Part shown: positions 46,509 through 56,082 of the stretch, piece by piece
Position numbering within the stretch: position 1 is the stretch's first letter
Layout: every line of letters starts with the position of its first letter
Assembly (NCBI RefSeq): GCF_020831925.1
Contig: NZ_JAFIFQ010000012.1
Span: 1-64,000, forward strand
Direction of reading: 5' to 3'
DNA length: 64,000 nt
DNA from: Alkalimonas sp.
GTDB lineage: Bacteria; Pseudomonadota; Gammaproteobacteria; Enterobacterales; Alteromonadaceae
Translations under genes and position numbers: made by a program
Notes under the pieces: generated by a model
What the model saw: the letters and a program-made list of their open reading frames with translations, nothing else
What the model was told of the DNA's origin: nothing
Database searches by the model: none

Positions 46509-47045
46509 TCACAGCTCTCCGAGTAAAAATCGATAGTCGGCACTTTGCAGCCACAGCTGGTTGGGATTAGCTTGCTTGCATTGCTGAGCCTGTTCTATCC
46601 ATTGGTAATAGACATTGCGACTCAACCTTGCTTCTAAACCACGCCATAACCCTATGTAGGGCACCTGTTGCTCTTGATATGCCTGCAATTGGATAGGATG
46701 TTGATGGCTAATAATGAGCTGATCACCCAGATTGGTAATCGCAATCAGTGCCAGGCCGGCAGAGGTTTCTTGCCAATGCCAGCTGTGGATAAGAAAAGGC
46801 ACATCTTCGACCTGAATACGTACTTTTTCCACCGGCGTTTTCAGGAAGTACTCCTGACCCTCTTTGACCAGTACGGAAGCGAATAACTTAACCAGAGGCA
46901 AGCGGCCAATCGGACTATTCTGATACAGCCACTGACCATCCTGGGCAATGCGTAGCGCCATATCTCCACAAAAGGGAGGATTCCAGCTTTCCAGTGGCGC
47001 TTGCTGTTGCTCCAGTTGTTGCTGCAAGGCTTGCAAACTTAGCAT
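46509..47045 (-). CDS. DUF1285 family protein
   Basis: The 178-residue soluble protein contains WNPPFCGDMALRIAQDGQWLYQNSPIGR and LVKLFASVLVKEGQEYFLKTPVEKVRI, the conserved start of DUF1285, a family common in proteobacteria with a two-domain beta fold of unknown function. It is probably cytoplasmic, as no signal is seen. It lies downstream of tRNA-His on the same strand. Confidence 0.82.
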   Translation of the reverse strand: MLSLQALQQQLEQQQAPLESWNPPFCGDMALRIAQDGQWLYQNSPIGRLPLVKLFASVLVKEGQEYFLKTPVEKVRIQVEDVPFLIHSWHWQETSAGLALIAITNLGDQLIISHQHPIQLQAYQEQQVPYIGLWRGLEARLSRNVYYQWIEQAQQCKQANPNQLWLQSADYRFLLGEL

Positions 47046-47114
47046 TAAAAAAACCGTCTTGCTCTTAGAGTGTCAAGCTTAGCGTAAATTGGGCTGGAAA
47101 TAAAAGAAGAGAAG

Positions 47115-47191
47115 TGGGGTGACTGATGGGGCTCGAACCCACGACAACCGGAATCACAATCCGGGGCTCTACCAACTGAGCTACAGTCACC
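47115..47191 (-). tRNA. tRNA-His (anticodon GTG)
   Basis: The minus strand folds as a tRNA: acceptor GGTGACT, with the extra G-1 usual for histidine, pairs with AGTCACC. The D-arm is AGCTCAGTTGGTAGAGC, the anticodon stem-loop CCGGATTGTGATTCCGG, the T-arm GTGGGTTCGAGCCCC. The 3' CCA is encoded. Confidence 0.96.
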
Positions 47192-47349
47192 ACTTTGTGT
47201 GGCCGGTATTTTAGCGAAAATAACGCCGGGTACCAAATTTTTTTTCCTGCATAGGAAAAATATCCATGGATCAGGTACATTGCAATTTGAGCTGATAAAG
47301 CTTGTGCTATTATTCTGCGGTAATTAACAAAAACCTGCTGGAGACGTTT

Positions 47350-48177
47350 ATGGATGAAGTAACGAATTTTGTCACGGAAAATCAGGAGGTGGTGTACCAC
47401 CATCTGATTAGCATTGTGTTTGCTTTGGTGATCTTTGTGATTGGTCGATGGATTGCCAAAGGCATAACCGGTGTTATGGAGCGGGCCTTACTTGGACGCT
47501 CAATCGATAAGGCTGTGGTCAGCTTCCTCGGAAGCATTGTTTATACCCTGATTATGATTGCCGTCTTGTTGATGGCACTGTCGCATATCGGCGTGCAAAC
47601 CACTTCCTTCATTGCTATTTTGGGTGCTGCCGGTTTGGCGGTTGGCCTGGCGTTGCAAGGCTCCCTGGCAAACTTTGCGTCCGGTGTTTTGATCATCATT
47701 TTCCGTCCCTTCAAAGCAGGGCACTTTATTGATGCTGGTGGTGTGATGGGGACTGTGGATAAGATAGAGATTTTTCAGACCATACTAAAAACACCTGATA
47801 ACAAAAAAGTGCTTATCCCCAATGCGCAAATTACGGGTGGCGCCATCACTAACTTCTCTGCTGAGCCAACCCGTCGGGTGGATTTAGTGATTGGCATCAG
47901 TTACGATTCGGATTTACGCAAAGCCAAGCAGATTCTGGCGGATATCCTGGCAGCTGATGAGCGAGTCTTAGCTGAGCCTGCTCCGGTTATCGCGATTGGT
48001 GAGCTGGCGGATTCTTCGGTCAACATTCTGGTTCGGCCCTGGGTTAATGCAGCCGATTATTGGGGTGTTTACTGGGACACTTTGGAAAAGGTGAAATTGA
48101 CCTTTGATGAGCAGGGCATAGGGATTCCGTTTCCGCAAATGGATGTGCACCTTCATTCCAACAAGCAGGAGAACTAA
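47350..48177 (+). CDS. mscS: Small-conductance mechanosensitive channel MscS
   Basis: The 275-residue protein (E. coli MscS 286) has three N-terminal helices, the pore helix TM3 with the Gly/Ala pattern AAGLAVGLALQGSLANFASG, and the cytoplasmic vestibule beginning FRPFKAGHFIDAGGVMGTVDKIEIFQT. It opens under membrane tension to release solutes on osmotic downshock. The ATG at 47350 follows CTGGAGACG. Its stop overlaps the next gene's start. Confidence 0.93.
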   Translation: MDEVTNFVTENQEVVYHHLISIVFALVIFVIGRWIAKGITGVMERALLGRSIDKAVVSFLGSIVYTLIMIAVLLMALSHIGVQTTSFIAILGAAGLAVGLALQGSLANFASGVLIIIFRPFKAGHFIDAGGVMGTVDKIEIFQTILKTPDNKKVLIPNAQITGGAITNFSAEPTRRVDLVIGISYDSDLRKAKQILADILAADERVLAEPAPVIAIGELADSSVNILVRPWVNAADYWGVYWDTLEKVKLTFDEQGIGIPFPQMDVHLHSNKQEN

Positions 48178-48914
48178 TGAAGTATTCGATGACTGCAGCT
48201 GCCATGATGTTGGTGGTTGCAGGTTTTCATAGTCAGGCAGAAGAACTGGGGTGGACATCGTCTGCTGAGCTTGGAGCCATTACCACTTCGGGCAATACCG
48301 AAGGGACTTCCATTACCGGCCGGCTGAATTCGCTGCAACGGTTGGAGCGTTTTGACAACGAGTATCTCTTTAGCGCCTTTTTTAAAGAAGACAAAAGGCG
48401 ATTGGCCGATGGTAGCTCCGAACGCGAGCGTACGGCAGAGCGCTTTAGTGCTTCTGTGAAGAGCGCGTTTAAGCTGGAAACTGAGCATGACACCTTGTTC
48501 GCGCTGGCTCGGCATACGGACGATAAGTTCGGTGCTTATCGGAAATATTCTACACTTGCAGTCGGTTATGGTACGCGCTTGCTGGACTTAGCGGATCACA
48601 GCCTGAACGTCGAGATTGGTCCGGGTTATTCCCGTGGCAGAACCTCGCTGGGTGAAACGGAAAGCGGTTTTCTGGCTCGGGCAGGTGCTATTTATCGTTG
48701 GCAAATCAGTGAGAATGCCAAGTTCCGCCAAGACCTGACCGTTGAGTATGGTGATGACAATACCAGAACCAGTGCGGAAACCTCGCTAACGGCACGTATC
48801 AATGGCCGTATGCAAATGAAAGCAGCTTTTACTGTGCAAAATGACACCGATGTGCCGGTGGATAAAAAGCGTACCGATACGCAAACCTCACTGACTTTAG
48901 TCTATTCATTCTGA
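48177..48914 (+). CDS. DUF481 outer-membrane protein (YdiY-like)
   Basis: The 245-residue protein has a signal peptide (MKYSMTAAAMMLVVAGFHSQA) and starts the mature part with LGWTSSAELGAITTSGNTEGTSITGRL, the DUF481 hallmark. Alternating beta strands run to the terminal SLTLVYSF with the C-terminal Phe. The family comprises acid-induced or salt-responsive outer-membrane proteins. Its start overlaps the mscS stop by one base (TAATG), which suggests joint expression with an osmotic-stress channel. Confidence 0.85.
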   Translation: MKYSMTAAAMMLVVAGFHSQAEELGWTSSAELGAITTSGNTEGTSITGRLNSLQRLERFDNEYLFSAFFKEDKRRLADGSSERERTAERFSASVKSAFKLETEHDTLFALARHTDDKFGAYRKYSTLAVGYGTRLLDLADHSLNVEIGPGYSRGRTSLGETESGFLARAGAIYRWQISENAKFRQDLTVEYGDDNTRTSAETSLTARINGRMQMKAAFTVQNDTDVPVDKKRTDTQTSLTLVYSF

Positions 48915-48920
48915 ATGATT

Positions 48921-48951
48921 GCCGGCCCGCAAGGGCTGGCATACTTTTTTT
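48921..48951 (+). terminator. Terminator after the mscS-DUF481 unit
   Basis: GCCGGCCC-GCAA-GGGCTGGC, an 8-bp stem with one G-T pair and a GCAA tetraloop, is followed by ATAC and seven T. Confidence 0.88.
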
Positions 48952-49020
48952 GCTTCATCTGCCCCTTTGCTAAATATAGTCTATGCTTAACTGGCTGATT
49001 TGTATCAGAAGCTAGGTGTA

Positions 49021-49072
49021 TACCCTGGTCATCTCAGGATGCTGAAGCCTGCATCTTGAGATGACCAGGGTA
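49021..49072. repeat. Long near-perfect inverted repeat before the GGDEF-EAL gene
   Basis: Two 22-base arms are complementary at 21 positions around the loop TGAAGCCT. The outer part is TACCCTGGTCATCTCA on the left and TGAGATGACCAGGGTA on the right. It ends 30 bases before the GGDEF-EAL ATG. No T-run follows, so it is not an ordinary terminator. No second copy was noticed in the window. Confidence 0.8.
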
Positions 49073-49102
49073 CCATCGGCATGGAAAAAGGAAGCGTGAA
49101 GC

Positions 49103-51433
49103 ATGCAATGGTCTACCAATGGAAGTCAGGTAAACGGTACTGGCCAACTCAGCCAGCGGCCTTGGTTTGGCGCTTTGCTCTATCTCGCTTTTGGTGTGTT
49201 TTGGATTAGCAGCAGTGACTATTTGCTTGGCGTTATTGTCTCGGATCCAGAATTATACAGTCAGTATCAGACCTATAAAGGCTGGCTCTATGTCGGCTTT
49301 ACTGCGCTTCTGGCCTGGTTGTTGCTGAAGCAGCGGCAATCTGCAGAAAACCAATCGGCCCAGGTCAGGCAGTTGTTTGAGCAAACGTTTGAGCTGGCCA
49401 ATGTTGGGATTGCACACGTTAGCCTGTCTGGGCAGTGGCTTAGGACCAATGATCGCTTGCAGCAAATGTTGGGTTATAGCCAGTTGGAATTACAGGCAAT
49501 GACATTCCAACAGATCAGCCATCCAGAAGACTTATCCAAGGATATCACCCAGCTAGAGCAGTTAAAAACCGGCGTACGACGTGAGTACAGCATGGAAAAG
49601 CGTTATCGTCATAAAGACGGTCGCTATATCTGGTGCCGACTGGGGGTGCGAAAAGTGGATAACCCGGCCTTTGGCCAACCTTTTTATATTTCAATTATTG
49701 AAGACATTGATGATTTAAAAAGCATTGAGAACGAGCTGCGGGCTGCTAACTTAAAGTTTCAGGCCTTGCTGGATAGTGAGGCCGCTATTTCTATACAGGG
49801 CTATGAGGTGGACGGTACCACCATTTACTGGAACCGTGCCAGTGAGCGCATCTATGGTTATACGCCTAAAGAGGCCTTGGGTAAAAATCTGCTGGATTTG
49901 ATTATTCCGGCCACGATGGCAAATGATGTCAAAGCGGCCATTGATCACATGATGACAACGGGGCGACCCATTCCCTCAGCGGAGCTAATGCTGAAGCGAA
50001 AGGATGGTAGTCTGGTGACGGTGTTTTCTTCACATGCCTTTGTACAATTGCCAGACAAGCCGCCGCAGATGTATTGCATCGATATTGATCTGACGGAACA
50101 AAAGAAACACGAGCAGCAGGTCGCCTATCTTGCACACCATGATGCGCTGACCGATTTGCCGAACAGAGCGTCCTTTGTTCGCCAGTTAACGCAGACCATT
50201 GAGCGGGCGGAGCGGCGGACCCAGCTGATTGCCGTGATTATTTTGGATGTGGATCATTTTAAGAATATCAATGACAGCTATGGCCACAGTATTGGTGATG
50301 AGCTGTTGCAACAACTCACCCAACAATTGAAAGCTGTGTTGCGACCTGCTGACTACCTGGCTCGGTTGGGTGGGGATGAATATGCGGTGCAGATTGATGA
50401 TATAGCTCAGCCTGAAGATGCTGCCCGGGTAGCCAATAAGTTGCTGCAATGCATTCACCGTATCTGGACCTTAAGCAATGGTATGGAGGTAAAGTTAAGC
50501 GCCAGTGCAGGTATTAGTTTGTATCCGCTGCATGAGCAAAGTGCAGAAGCCTTGCTCCAAGGCGCGGATGCCGCCTTGTATAAGGCAAAGAGTGAAGGGC
50601 GCAATAATAGTGCTTACTATACTGACGGCTTAACACAAAGTGCCAGAGAGCGGCTTATGCTGGAATCCCGTCTAAGAGCTGCGATCTTAGAGCAGCAGCT
50701 GGAACTCTATTACCAGCCGCAGGTGCAACTTGCAACAGGACAAATTGTTGGCGCTGAGGCGCTAATCCGTTGGCAAGATCCGGTTGAAGGGCTGATTGGG
50801 CCAAACCGCTTTATTCCTATCGCTGAGCAGACGGGGTTGATTCATGACATTGGCCTTTGGGTGATTCAGCAAAGCTGCCGGCAAGGAGTGCTTTGGCAGC
50901 AACTTGGGCTAGGTAATTTGCGCATTGCTGTGAATGTTTCTGCTCACCAGTTTCAACGTGAGGGTTTGGCGCAGCATATCGCTGATACCCTGCTTAGCAC
51001 AGGCTTTGAAGCTTCGTTACTGGAGCTGGAAATGACCGAAAGTGCTTTGATCACTCAGCATGCTGATGCAATCGGTTTACTGCAGCAGTTAAAGCAACTA
51101 GGCATCCGTCTGGCGATTGACGATTTTGGTACCGGTTACTCTTCGTTGGCGTATCTGAAAGCCTTGCCGCTGGATGTACTAAAGATTGATAAGAGCTTTA
51201 TTGATCAATTGCCAGAGCATCAGCAAGATGCTGAAATTTGCAAAGCCATTATCACTTTGGCGCACACCCTGGGCTTTGAAGTGTTGGCTGAAGGCGTTGA
51301 GCATCAGGCACAGCATGATTTTCTTAAACAGATTGGTTGCGATGAGTTTCAGGGCTATCTATTTTCCAGGCCTTTGCCGGCAGATGATTTTGCTGCTTTG
51401 GTATTGCAAGGGTTGAAACAGCAAGAGTGCTGA
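49103..51433 (+). CDS. PAS-PAS-GGDEF-EAL c-di-GMP signalling protein, membrane-bound
   Basis: The 776-residue protein has two N-terminal helices (about residues 19-45 and 60-78) and two PAS domains (about 90-210 and 215-335; the first starts LFEQTFELANVGIAHVSL). Its GGDEF domain (about 345-505) has ARLGGDEYAVQI, Tyr replacing Phe, and an I-site RPAD. The complete EAL domain (about 515-770) has GAEALIRWQDP, LEMTESALI and AIDDFGTGYSSLAYLKALPLD. Phosphodiesterase activity is likely. Cyclase activity is possible but the motif is slightly off consensus. AAGGAAG precedes the ATG. Confidence 0.93.
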   Translation: MQWSTNGSQVNGTGQLSQRPWFGALLYLAFGVFWISSSDYLLGVIVSDPELYSQYQTYKGWLYVGFTALLAWLLLKQRQSAENQSAQVRQLFEQTFELANVGIAHVSLSGQWLRTNDRLQQMLGYSQLELQAMTFQQISHPEDLSKDITQLEQLKTGVRREYSMEKRYRHKDGRYIWCRLGVRKVDNPAFGQPFYISIIEDIDDLKSIENELRAANLKFQALLDSEAAISIQGYEVDGTTIYWNRASERIYGYTPKEALGKNLLDLIIPATMANDVKAAIDHMMTTGRPIPSAELMLKRKDGSLVTVFSSHAFVQLPDKPPQMYCIDIDLTEQKKHEQQVAYLAHHDALTDLPNRASFVRQLTQTIERAERRTQLIAVIILDVDHFKNINDSYGHSIGDELLQQLTQQLKAVLRPADYLARLGGDEYAVQIDDIAQPEDAARVANKLLQCIHRIWTLSNGMEVKLSASAGISLYPLHEQSAEALLQGADAALYKAKSEGRNNSAYYTDGLTQSARERLMLESRLRAAILEQQLELYYQPQVQLATGQIVGAEALIRWQDPVEGLIGPNRFIPIAEQTGLIHDIGLWVIQQSCRQGVLWQQLGLGNLRIAVNVSAHQFQREGLAQHIADTLLSTGFEASLLELEMTESALITQHADAIGLLQQLKQLGIRLAIDDFGTGYSSLAYLKALPLDVLKIDKSFIDQLPEHQQDAEICKAIITLAHTLGFEVLAEGVEHQAQHDFLKQIGCDEFQGYLFSRPLPADDFAALVLQGLKQQEC

Positions 51434-51435
51434 CG

Positions 51436-54400
51436 TTAGATTTTGTTCTGTGCGTGACTGACGCAGACCTGATTACGGCCTTTTGCTTTGGCCTGATACA
51501 GGGCTTTATCGGCCAGGCCAAGTAAACGATCGGCCTTCGTACTATCCTGGCACTCGGCGACACCGATGCTGACAGTGATACGAAGGTCACTAGCAATATC
51601 GGAAAAATCAAGCTGGCTGATCTGGCTGCGTAAACGCTCACACAGCTGGAGAACTTCAGGTAAACCGGTTTCAGGCAACAGCAAGGCAAACTCTTCACCA
51701 CCCCAACGTGATACGGTATCTGTGTTTCGGCACTGTTGCTGCAAGCTGCGGCCAACCCGAATGAGTACTTCATCACCGACCGAGTGCGACCAGCGATCAT
51801 TGACCTGTTTAAAGAAGTCGATATCGATCAGTGCCAGGCATAACGGGTGCTGGTGTCGTTTGGCGCGATTAAATTCTTGCAGCAGTACTTCGTCAAAAAC
51901 CCGGCGATTGGCTAAGCCTGTCAAAGGATCTTGCCTTGCTTGTTTGGCGAAGGCTTCTGATTGCAGTCGAAGCTGCTCAAGCAAGCCGGACTTTTCAGTG
52001 TTGGTCTGCTCCAGGTGGTCCGCTTTTAATTGCAATTGAGCCGTTTTCTCCGCGACCTGGCGCTTTAACTCGAGGGCAGCCAGCTCCAGCCGACGCAGGC
52101 GCATTCGAAACAGCAACAGCAAAGCAAGTGATAGCAACGCCAACATCAACAGCCAGAATCCAGGTCGCTGCCATAGATGGGGCGCAATATGGAAACTAAA
52201 AGAAGCGGATGTTTCACTCCAGGCTCCACCCGGGTAAGCAGCAATCACTTCAAAGGTGTAATGACCAGGAGCCAGATTGGTCAACTCGGCATAAGGTTGT
52301 TGCTCGCGCTCAACCCAGTCGTTGTCAAAGCCAATCAAACGGGTGCGGTACTGAATATGTTGAGGCAAAACGAACCCAAGGCCAGCATAGTGTAACTCAA
52401 TTCGCTGGGTGCCTGCGGCAAGTTTTAGGGGGCCAACCAGCTGCTGCAGCTCGCCATCTACCCGGATCTGTTCGATCACCACAGGGGGTATAAAAGATGA
52501 AAAGCTGCTGAGTCGCTCAGGATGAGAAAATACTACGCCACCGGCGGTTGCTACCCAGATTGAGCCATCCGGGTGCAGGGCTGCGGCAGGATTTGATCCA
52601 CCATTGGCCTGGGCGCTTAGCATGCCATCGCCTTCGGAGAAATGCTCGAAGGGTAGGCGAGACTTTTGGTTGTTCAGCACAGCTAGGGCATCCTGCAGTG
52701 AGAACTGCAGAATGCCGCGGTTACTGGTGAGCCACAGGTTGTTTTGCTTATCGGCGACCACCTGGAAATATTTATCAAATGGCAGCCCGGCGCCACGGCC
52801 GATGATGCTAAGAGCTCCACTATTCAGATCATAGCGAACTAAGCCCCGGTCTGTTGCCATCCATAAAAACTGCTGTTGTGGCAGCTCGAGGAAACCAAAA
52901 GCAAACTCCGCACCATCCTGACTGAATAAGTTCAGTGTATGGATGTCACCATCCTGCCAGAAAGCGACGCCGGTTCCGGTCCCAATCCAGATGCGACCAT
53001 CACTGCTTTGATACAGTGCCATAATGTAATTGCCGGGTAGGCCTGATTCCATATCCAGCCGTTCCATTTGGCCCTGATACCAACGGTTTAATCCTCGCGA
53101 AGTGCCAATCCAAAGACTGCCATCTGCTGCGGGCAGGATGGAGCGCACCTCATTGGTCCAAAGTCCGTCGTTTCGATCAAACAAACGACTGCTGCCATCA
53201 GGTGCAATGGCTAGCAGCCCGTAGGCATAGCTGCCAAACCAGAGTTGACCAGCCTGATCTTCTGCCATACTAAGGATGGATTCGCGTAAAAAAGGCTCTG
53301 GGTGGTCAAAAGGGACTGCCAATTGATTGCGAATCTGGGCAACACCGCGGCTGGTGCCTGCCAGCACCGAGCCGTCCGCCAGTGGCAGCACGGCCCGAAC
53401 AAAATTATCGGCAAGACCATGTTGTGTGGTAATCGAGGTAAATGGGGCATTGCGTAGACGGAATAAACCGCCATTGGTGCCTACCCACAAGCTGCCCTCA
53501 TTATCTTTGCGCAATGCAAGGATCCGGTTGGCTGGTTTGTTGCTGTCAGTGCCCAAGGCTTCCAACCCAGCGGGATTGTAACGAAATAAGCCATCACTCA
53601 GGGTACCAATCCACAGCGTATCACCTTCGACCAACAAGGCCGATGCAGCCATGGTGAGTTCAGGATGTAATGGCTGAAATCCTTGTTGCTCATTACCAAT
53701 AAAGACACCCTGCTCTGTTGCAACGATGGTTTGCTCTTGAGCATCGAGTGCAATGCTAAATGCCGGGCCGGGCGGTAAGCCATCGGCTGTTTGGAAATGC
53801 CTGACATGATTATCCCGAACAAGGAAAAGCCCTTCGGATGAACCCACCCACACTCTGCCCTGCGGGCCCTCCGCCAGGCTATACATGGCTTCATAGTTCA
53901 AACCACTGCTGCCGCTAATCCGGTATCGCTGACCATCGGGTTCTTGGCGCCAGAGACCAGCACTTTCGGTTGCTATCCACAAACGTTGTTGCTGATCTTG
54001 CAACACTGCCCGAACTAAAGCGCCAGCAACAGGCAGGGGGGTCCATTGATTGTTTTGGTAGCGAACGAGGCCGCCTCGTGAGCCCCCTGCGATAAGTGTA
54101 TTAGCGCTGGTTGCGTGCAAAGCAAAAATACCTGAGTCAGGCAAGCCGGTGCTGGCGCTGCGGTCAAACAGTGTAAAGCTGCGACCATTAAAACGGGCGA
54201 TCCCTTCCCAGGTGGCAAACCATAAATAGCCATCATCGGTCTGCTCGATGCTGTTGATGGTATTGTGTGGCAGACCATCACGGGTGGTCCATTGCTCAAG
54301 GAAAAAGTGTTGCAGTGAATCGCTTTGGGGAACCGCAACGAGCGGTAAGCTTAAAAGGTAGCAGAGGGCACCAAGGATGATGCCCAGCTTACGGCACAGG

Positions 54401-54459
54401 GTCCCAAACAGGAGGTGGGGACCCTGAATAACAATGGGATCAGAACGGAATATCATCAT
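51436..54459 (-). CDS. Periplasmic beta-propeller sensor diguanylate cyclase (Reg_prop, Y_Y_Y, GGDEF)
   Basis: The roughly 1007-residue protein has a hydrophobic signal ([20 protein letters not shown]). About 14 two-component-regulator propeller repeats of the type [15 protein letters not shown] and [15 protein letters not shown] follow, then a Y_Y_Y domain ([20 protein letters not shown]), a membrane helix ([17 protein letters not shown]), a coiled coil and a GGDEF domain with [13 protein letters not shown] and I-site RNTD. It should make c-di-GMP on binding an extracellular ligand, probably a glycan, as relatives in hybrid systems do. The start is uncertain: ATGATG at 54459/54456 lies within the last codons of ssb, without a clear ribosome site. 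The frame is also open to 54663. Confidence 0.88.
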   Translation of the reverse strand: MMIFRSDPIVIQGPHLLFGTLCRKLGIILGALCYLLSLPLVAVPQSDSLQHFFLEQWTTRDGLPHNTINSIEQTDDGYLWFATWEGIARFNGRSFTLFDRSASTGLPDSGIFALHATSANTLIAGGSRGGLVRYQNNQWTPLPVAGALVRAVLQDQQQRLWIATESAGLWRQEPDGQRYRISGSSGLNYEAMYSLAEGPQGRVWVGSSEGLFLVRDNHVRHFQTADGLPPGPAFSIALDAQEQTIVATEQGVFIGNEQQGFQPLHPELTMAASALLVEGDTLWIGTLSDGLFRYNPAGLEALGTDSNKPANRILALRKDNEGSLWVGTNGGLFRLRNAPFTSITTQHGLADNFVRAVLPLADGSVLAGTSRGVAQIRNQLAVPFDHPEPFLRESILSMAEDQAGQLWFGSYAYGLLAIAPDGSSRLFDRNDGLWTNEVRSILPAADGSLWIGTSRGLNRWYQGQMERLDMESGLPGNYIMALYQSSDGRIWIGTGTGVAFWQDGDIHTLNLFSQDGAEFAFGFLELPQQQFLWMATDRGLVRYDLNSGALSIIGRGAGLPFDKYFQVVADKQNNLWLTSNRGILQFSLQDALAVLNNQKSRLPFEHFSEGDGMLSAQANGGSNPAAALHPDGSIWVATAGGVVFSHPERLSSFSSFIPPVVIEQIRVDGELQQLVGPLKLAAGTQRIELHYAGLGFVLPQHIQYRTRLIGFDNDWVEREQQPYAELTNLAPGHYTFEVIAAYPGGAWSETSASFSFHIAPHLWQRPGFWLLMLALLSLALLLLFRMRLRRLELAALELKRQVAEKTAQLQLKADHLEQTNTEKSGLLEQLRLQSEAFAKQARQDPLTGLANRRVFDEVLLQEFNRAKRHQHPLCLALIDIDFFKQVNDRWSHSVGDEVLIRVGRSLQQQCRNTDTVSRWGGEEFALLLPETGLPEVLQLCERLRSQISQLDFSDIASDLRITVSIGVAECQDSTKADRLLGLADKALYQAKAKGRNQVCVSHAQNKI

Positions 54460-55021
54460 CAAAGTCGATAGGCGGTTCCATTGGTGGACGTTGTTGCTGA
54501 TTCGGTGGACGCTGAGCCGGCTGACTTTGCTGGTAACTGCTTTGGGGGTTCTGCTGGTAGCCACCGGCAGGTGCTTGCTGCTGAAAGTTGCTTTGTTGTG
54601 GCGCCACTGCTTGCTGTGGAGCTCGTGATTGGGCAGGTGCCTGCTGTTGGCCCTGATAACCACCGCTCATACCCTGTCCTTCATTGCGTCCATCCAGCAT
54701 TTGCATCTCACTGGCGACGATTTCGGTGGTATAGCGTTCAATGTTGTCTTTATCGGTCCATTTACGGGTTTTCAGCTTGCCTTCCAAATAGACTTTTGAG
54801 CCTTTGCGCAGGTACTCACCGGCAATTTCAGCTAAGCGCTGATAGATCACCACGCGGTGCCATTCGGTTTGTTCTTTCATCTCACCGGTGTTTTTGTCTT
54901 TCCAGCTTTCTGAGGTTGCAATGCTTAGATTGGCGACTGCTCCGCCTTGTGGCATATATCGCACTTCCGGGTCAGTGCCCAGGTTTCCTACCAAGATGAC
55001 TTTATTTACCCCACGTGCCAT
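54440..55021 (-). CDS. ssb: Single-stranded DNA-binding protein
   Basis: The 193-residue protein begins with the standard [24 protein letters not shown]-fold. It has a Gln/Pro/Gly-rich disordered linker (about residues 115-180, many QQ and PQQ) and the acidic tail FDDDIPF that recruits repair and replication partners. The Met at 55021 gives the canonical N-terminus. The sensor cyclase reading frame begins inside its last codons. Confidence 0.96.
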   Translation of the reverse strand: MARGVNKVILVGNLGTDPEVRYMPQGGAVANLSIATSESWKDKNTGEMKEQTEWHRVVIYQRLAEIAGEYLRKGSKVYLEGKLKTRKWTDKDNIERYTTEIVASEMQMLDGRNEGQGMSGGYQGQQQAPAQSRAPQQAVAPQQSNFQQQAPAGGYQQNPQSSYQQSQPAQRPPNQQQRPPMEPPIDFDDDIPF

Positions 55022-55133
55022 GAATTTATTCTCCTCGCTGGTCACTGATCCTGACCATTTTACAGTCAAGCCTTATCGCGTTTGTTCTCAGAGTATACCA
55101 TGGTGTAAGGGCATTCAAGCTGGAAAAAACCAA

Positions 55134-55165
55134 TAAAAAAGAGGCTGACGATGACAGCCTCTTTT
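55134..55165 (-). terminator. Terminator of PEP-CTERM-like gene 3
   Basis: AAAAGAGGCTG and CAGCCTCTTTT pair over 11 bp around a 7-base loop. On the minus strand it is followed by TTTTTTATT. It lies 21 bases after the stop. Confidence 0.85.
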
Positions 55166-55186
55166 AAGGTAGTTACACGGTAAGAA

Positions 55187-56032
55187 TTAGCTTTGCTTTC
55201 TGCGACGGGCATAAGCACCCATGCCCACTAAAGACAAACCAAATAGGGCTAACGTACCTGGCGTAGGGATGGGCTCGAAGGTAATACTTGCCTGAGTGAA
55301 AACCCGACTTTGGCCAGGATTGCCCTCTTGAGTCCAAATGCGGGTCCATGTCAGACCGTCAATTTCGATCTCTTCAACCACGGCGCCAGGACCAGCGACA
55401 AATTGGAACGAAATATTGTATTTGTAATCACCCACAATAAAGCTGTCTGAAGCTGTTAGTGGGAAGGTGAGGTAATAATCCGGGCATACCGGGTTCAAGA
55501 TGCTTCCGGGGGTGCCTGGAGGGCAAGGTGTTGCGTTGACGGTTTCTTCAAAAAGCAAGGGTACCTCTGCACCTAGTGAATATTCACCGCTTAGCAGCTC
55601 GAAAAAGCCATACAAGCCAACGCTGGTCATCCAGCCGCCGTCTGCATTAAGCACATTGTTGGTATGGATGAATTCATCAATGGTAAACCAAGTACCATCT
55701 GTGGTGATGGAGCCATTTTGATGATTGACCGCCAGACTGCTTTGTTCACCCGTTGTATTGCTGGAGTGCGGGGTTCCCCAAGAGACTTGGTTGTATGTCT
55801 GAAAGCCGCCAGGAGAACTCAATGTATCTGGGTCACTCAGAGTCAAAGCACAGGTTGCAGGACCACCAGCATTACAAGTCCCGAAGCTGCCGCCTCCTTG
55901 AACAGAACCAAAATAGAAACCGCCGCTGGTTTGGAAATCAAAACTAGCGATTGGAGCGGCAAAGGCTTGAGCTGACAACAAGCAGGCTGCGCCTGCCAAC
56001 AGTCCTAGAGTTGTTTTAGATTGTGTCTTCAT
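55187..56032 (-). CDS. PEP-CTERM-like exported protein 3
   Basis: The 281-residue protein has a signal peptide (LGLLAGAACLLSAQAFA) and a beta-rich body with two cysteine pairs (GTCNAGGPATCALTLSD; ATPCPPGTPGSILNPVCPDYY). Its C-terminal sorting tail is PIPTPGTLALFGLSLVG followed by AYARRRKQS. The motif is PTPGT, the third PEP variant in the window. It has its own sigma-54-like promoter and terminator, so it is a single-gene unit. Confidence 0.78.
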   Translation of the reverse strand: MKTQSKTTLGLLAGAACLLSAQAFAAPIASFDFQTSGGFYFGSVQGGGSFGTCNAGGPATCALTLSDPDTLSSPGGFQTYNQVSWGTPHSSNTTGEQSSLAVNHQNGSITTDGTWFTIDEFIHTNNVLNADGGWMTSVGLYGFFELLSGEYSLGAEVPLLFEETVNATPCPPGTPGSILNPVCPDYYLTFPLTASDSFIVGDYKYNISFQFVAGPGAVVEEIEIDGLTWTRIWTQEGNPGQSRVFTQASITFEPIPTPGTLALFGLSLVGMGAYARRRKQS

Positions 56033-56082
56033 CGTTGTCTTCCTTTTCCTGATTGGGCTTTTTGCCCAGGCAAGGAAGAGAT

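Noticed and set aside
54460-54663. In-frame extension of the propeller-GGDEF protein into ssb
   Set aside because: It overlaps the conserved ssb gene and its composition is just the shifted frame of the SSB linker.
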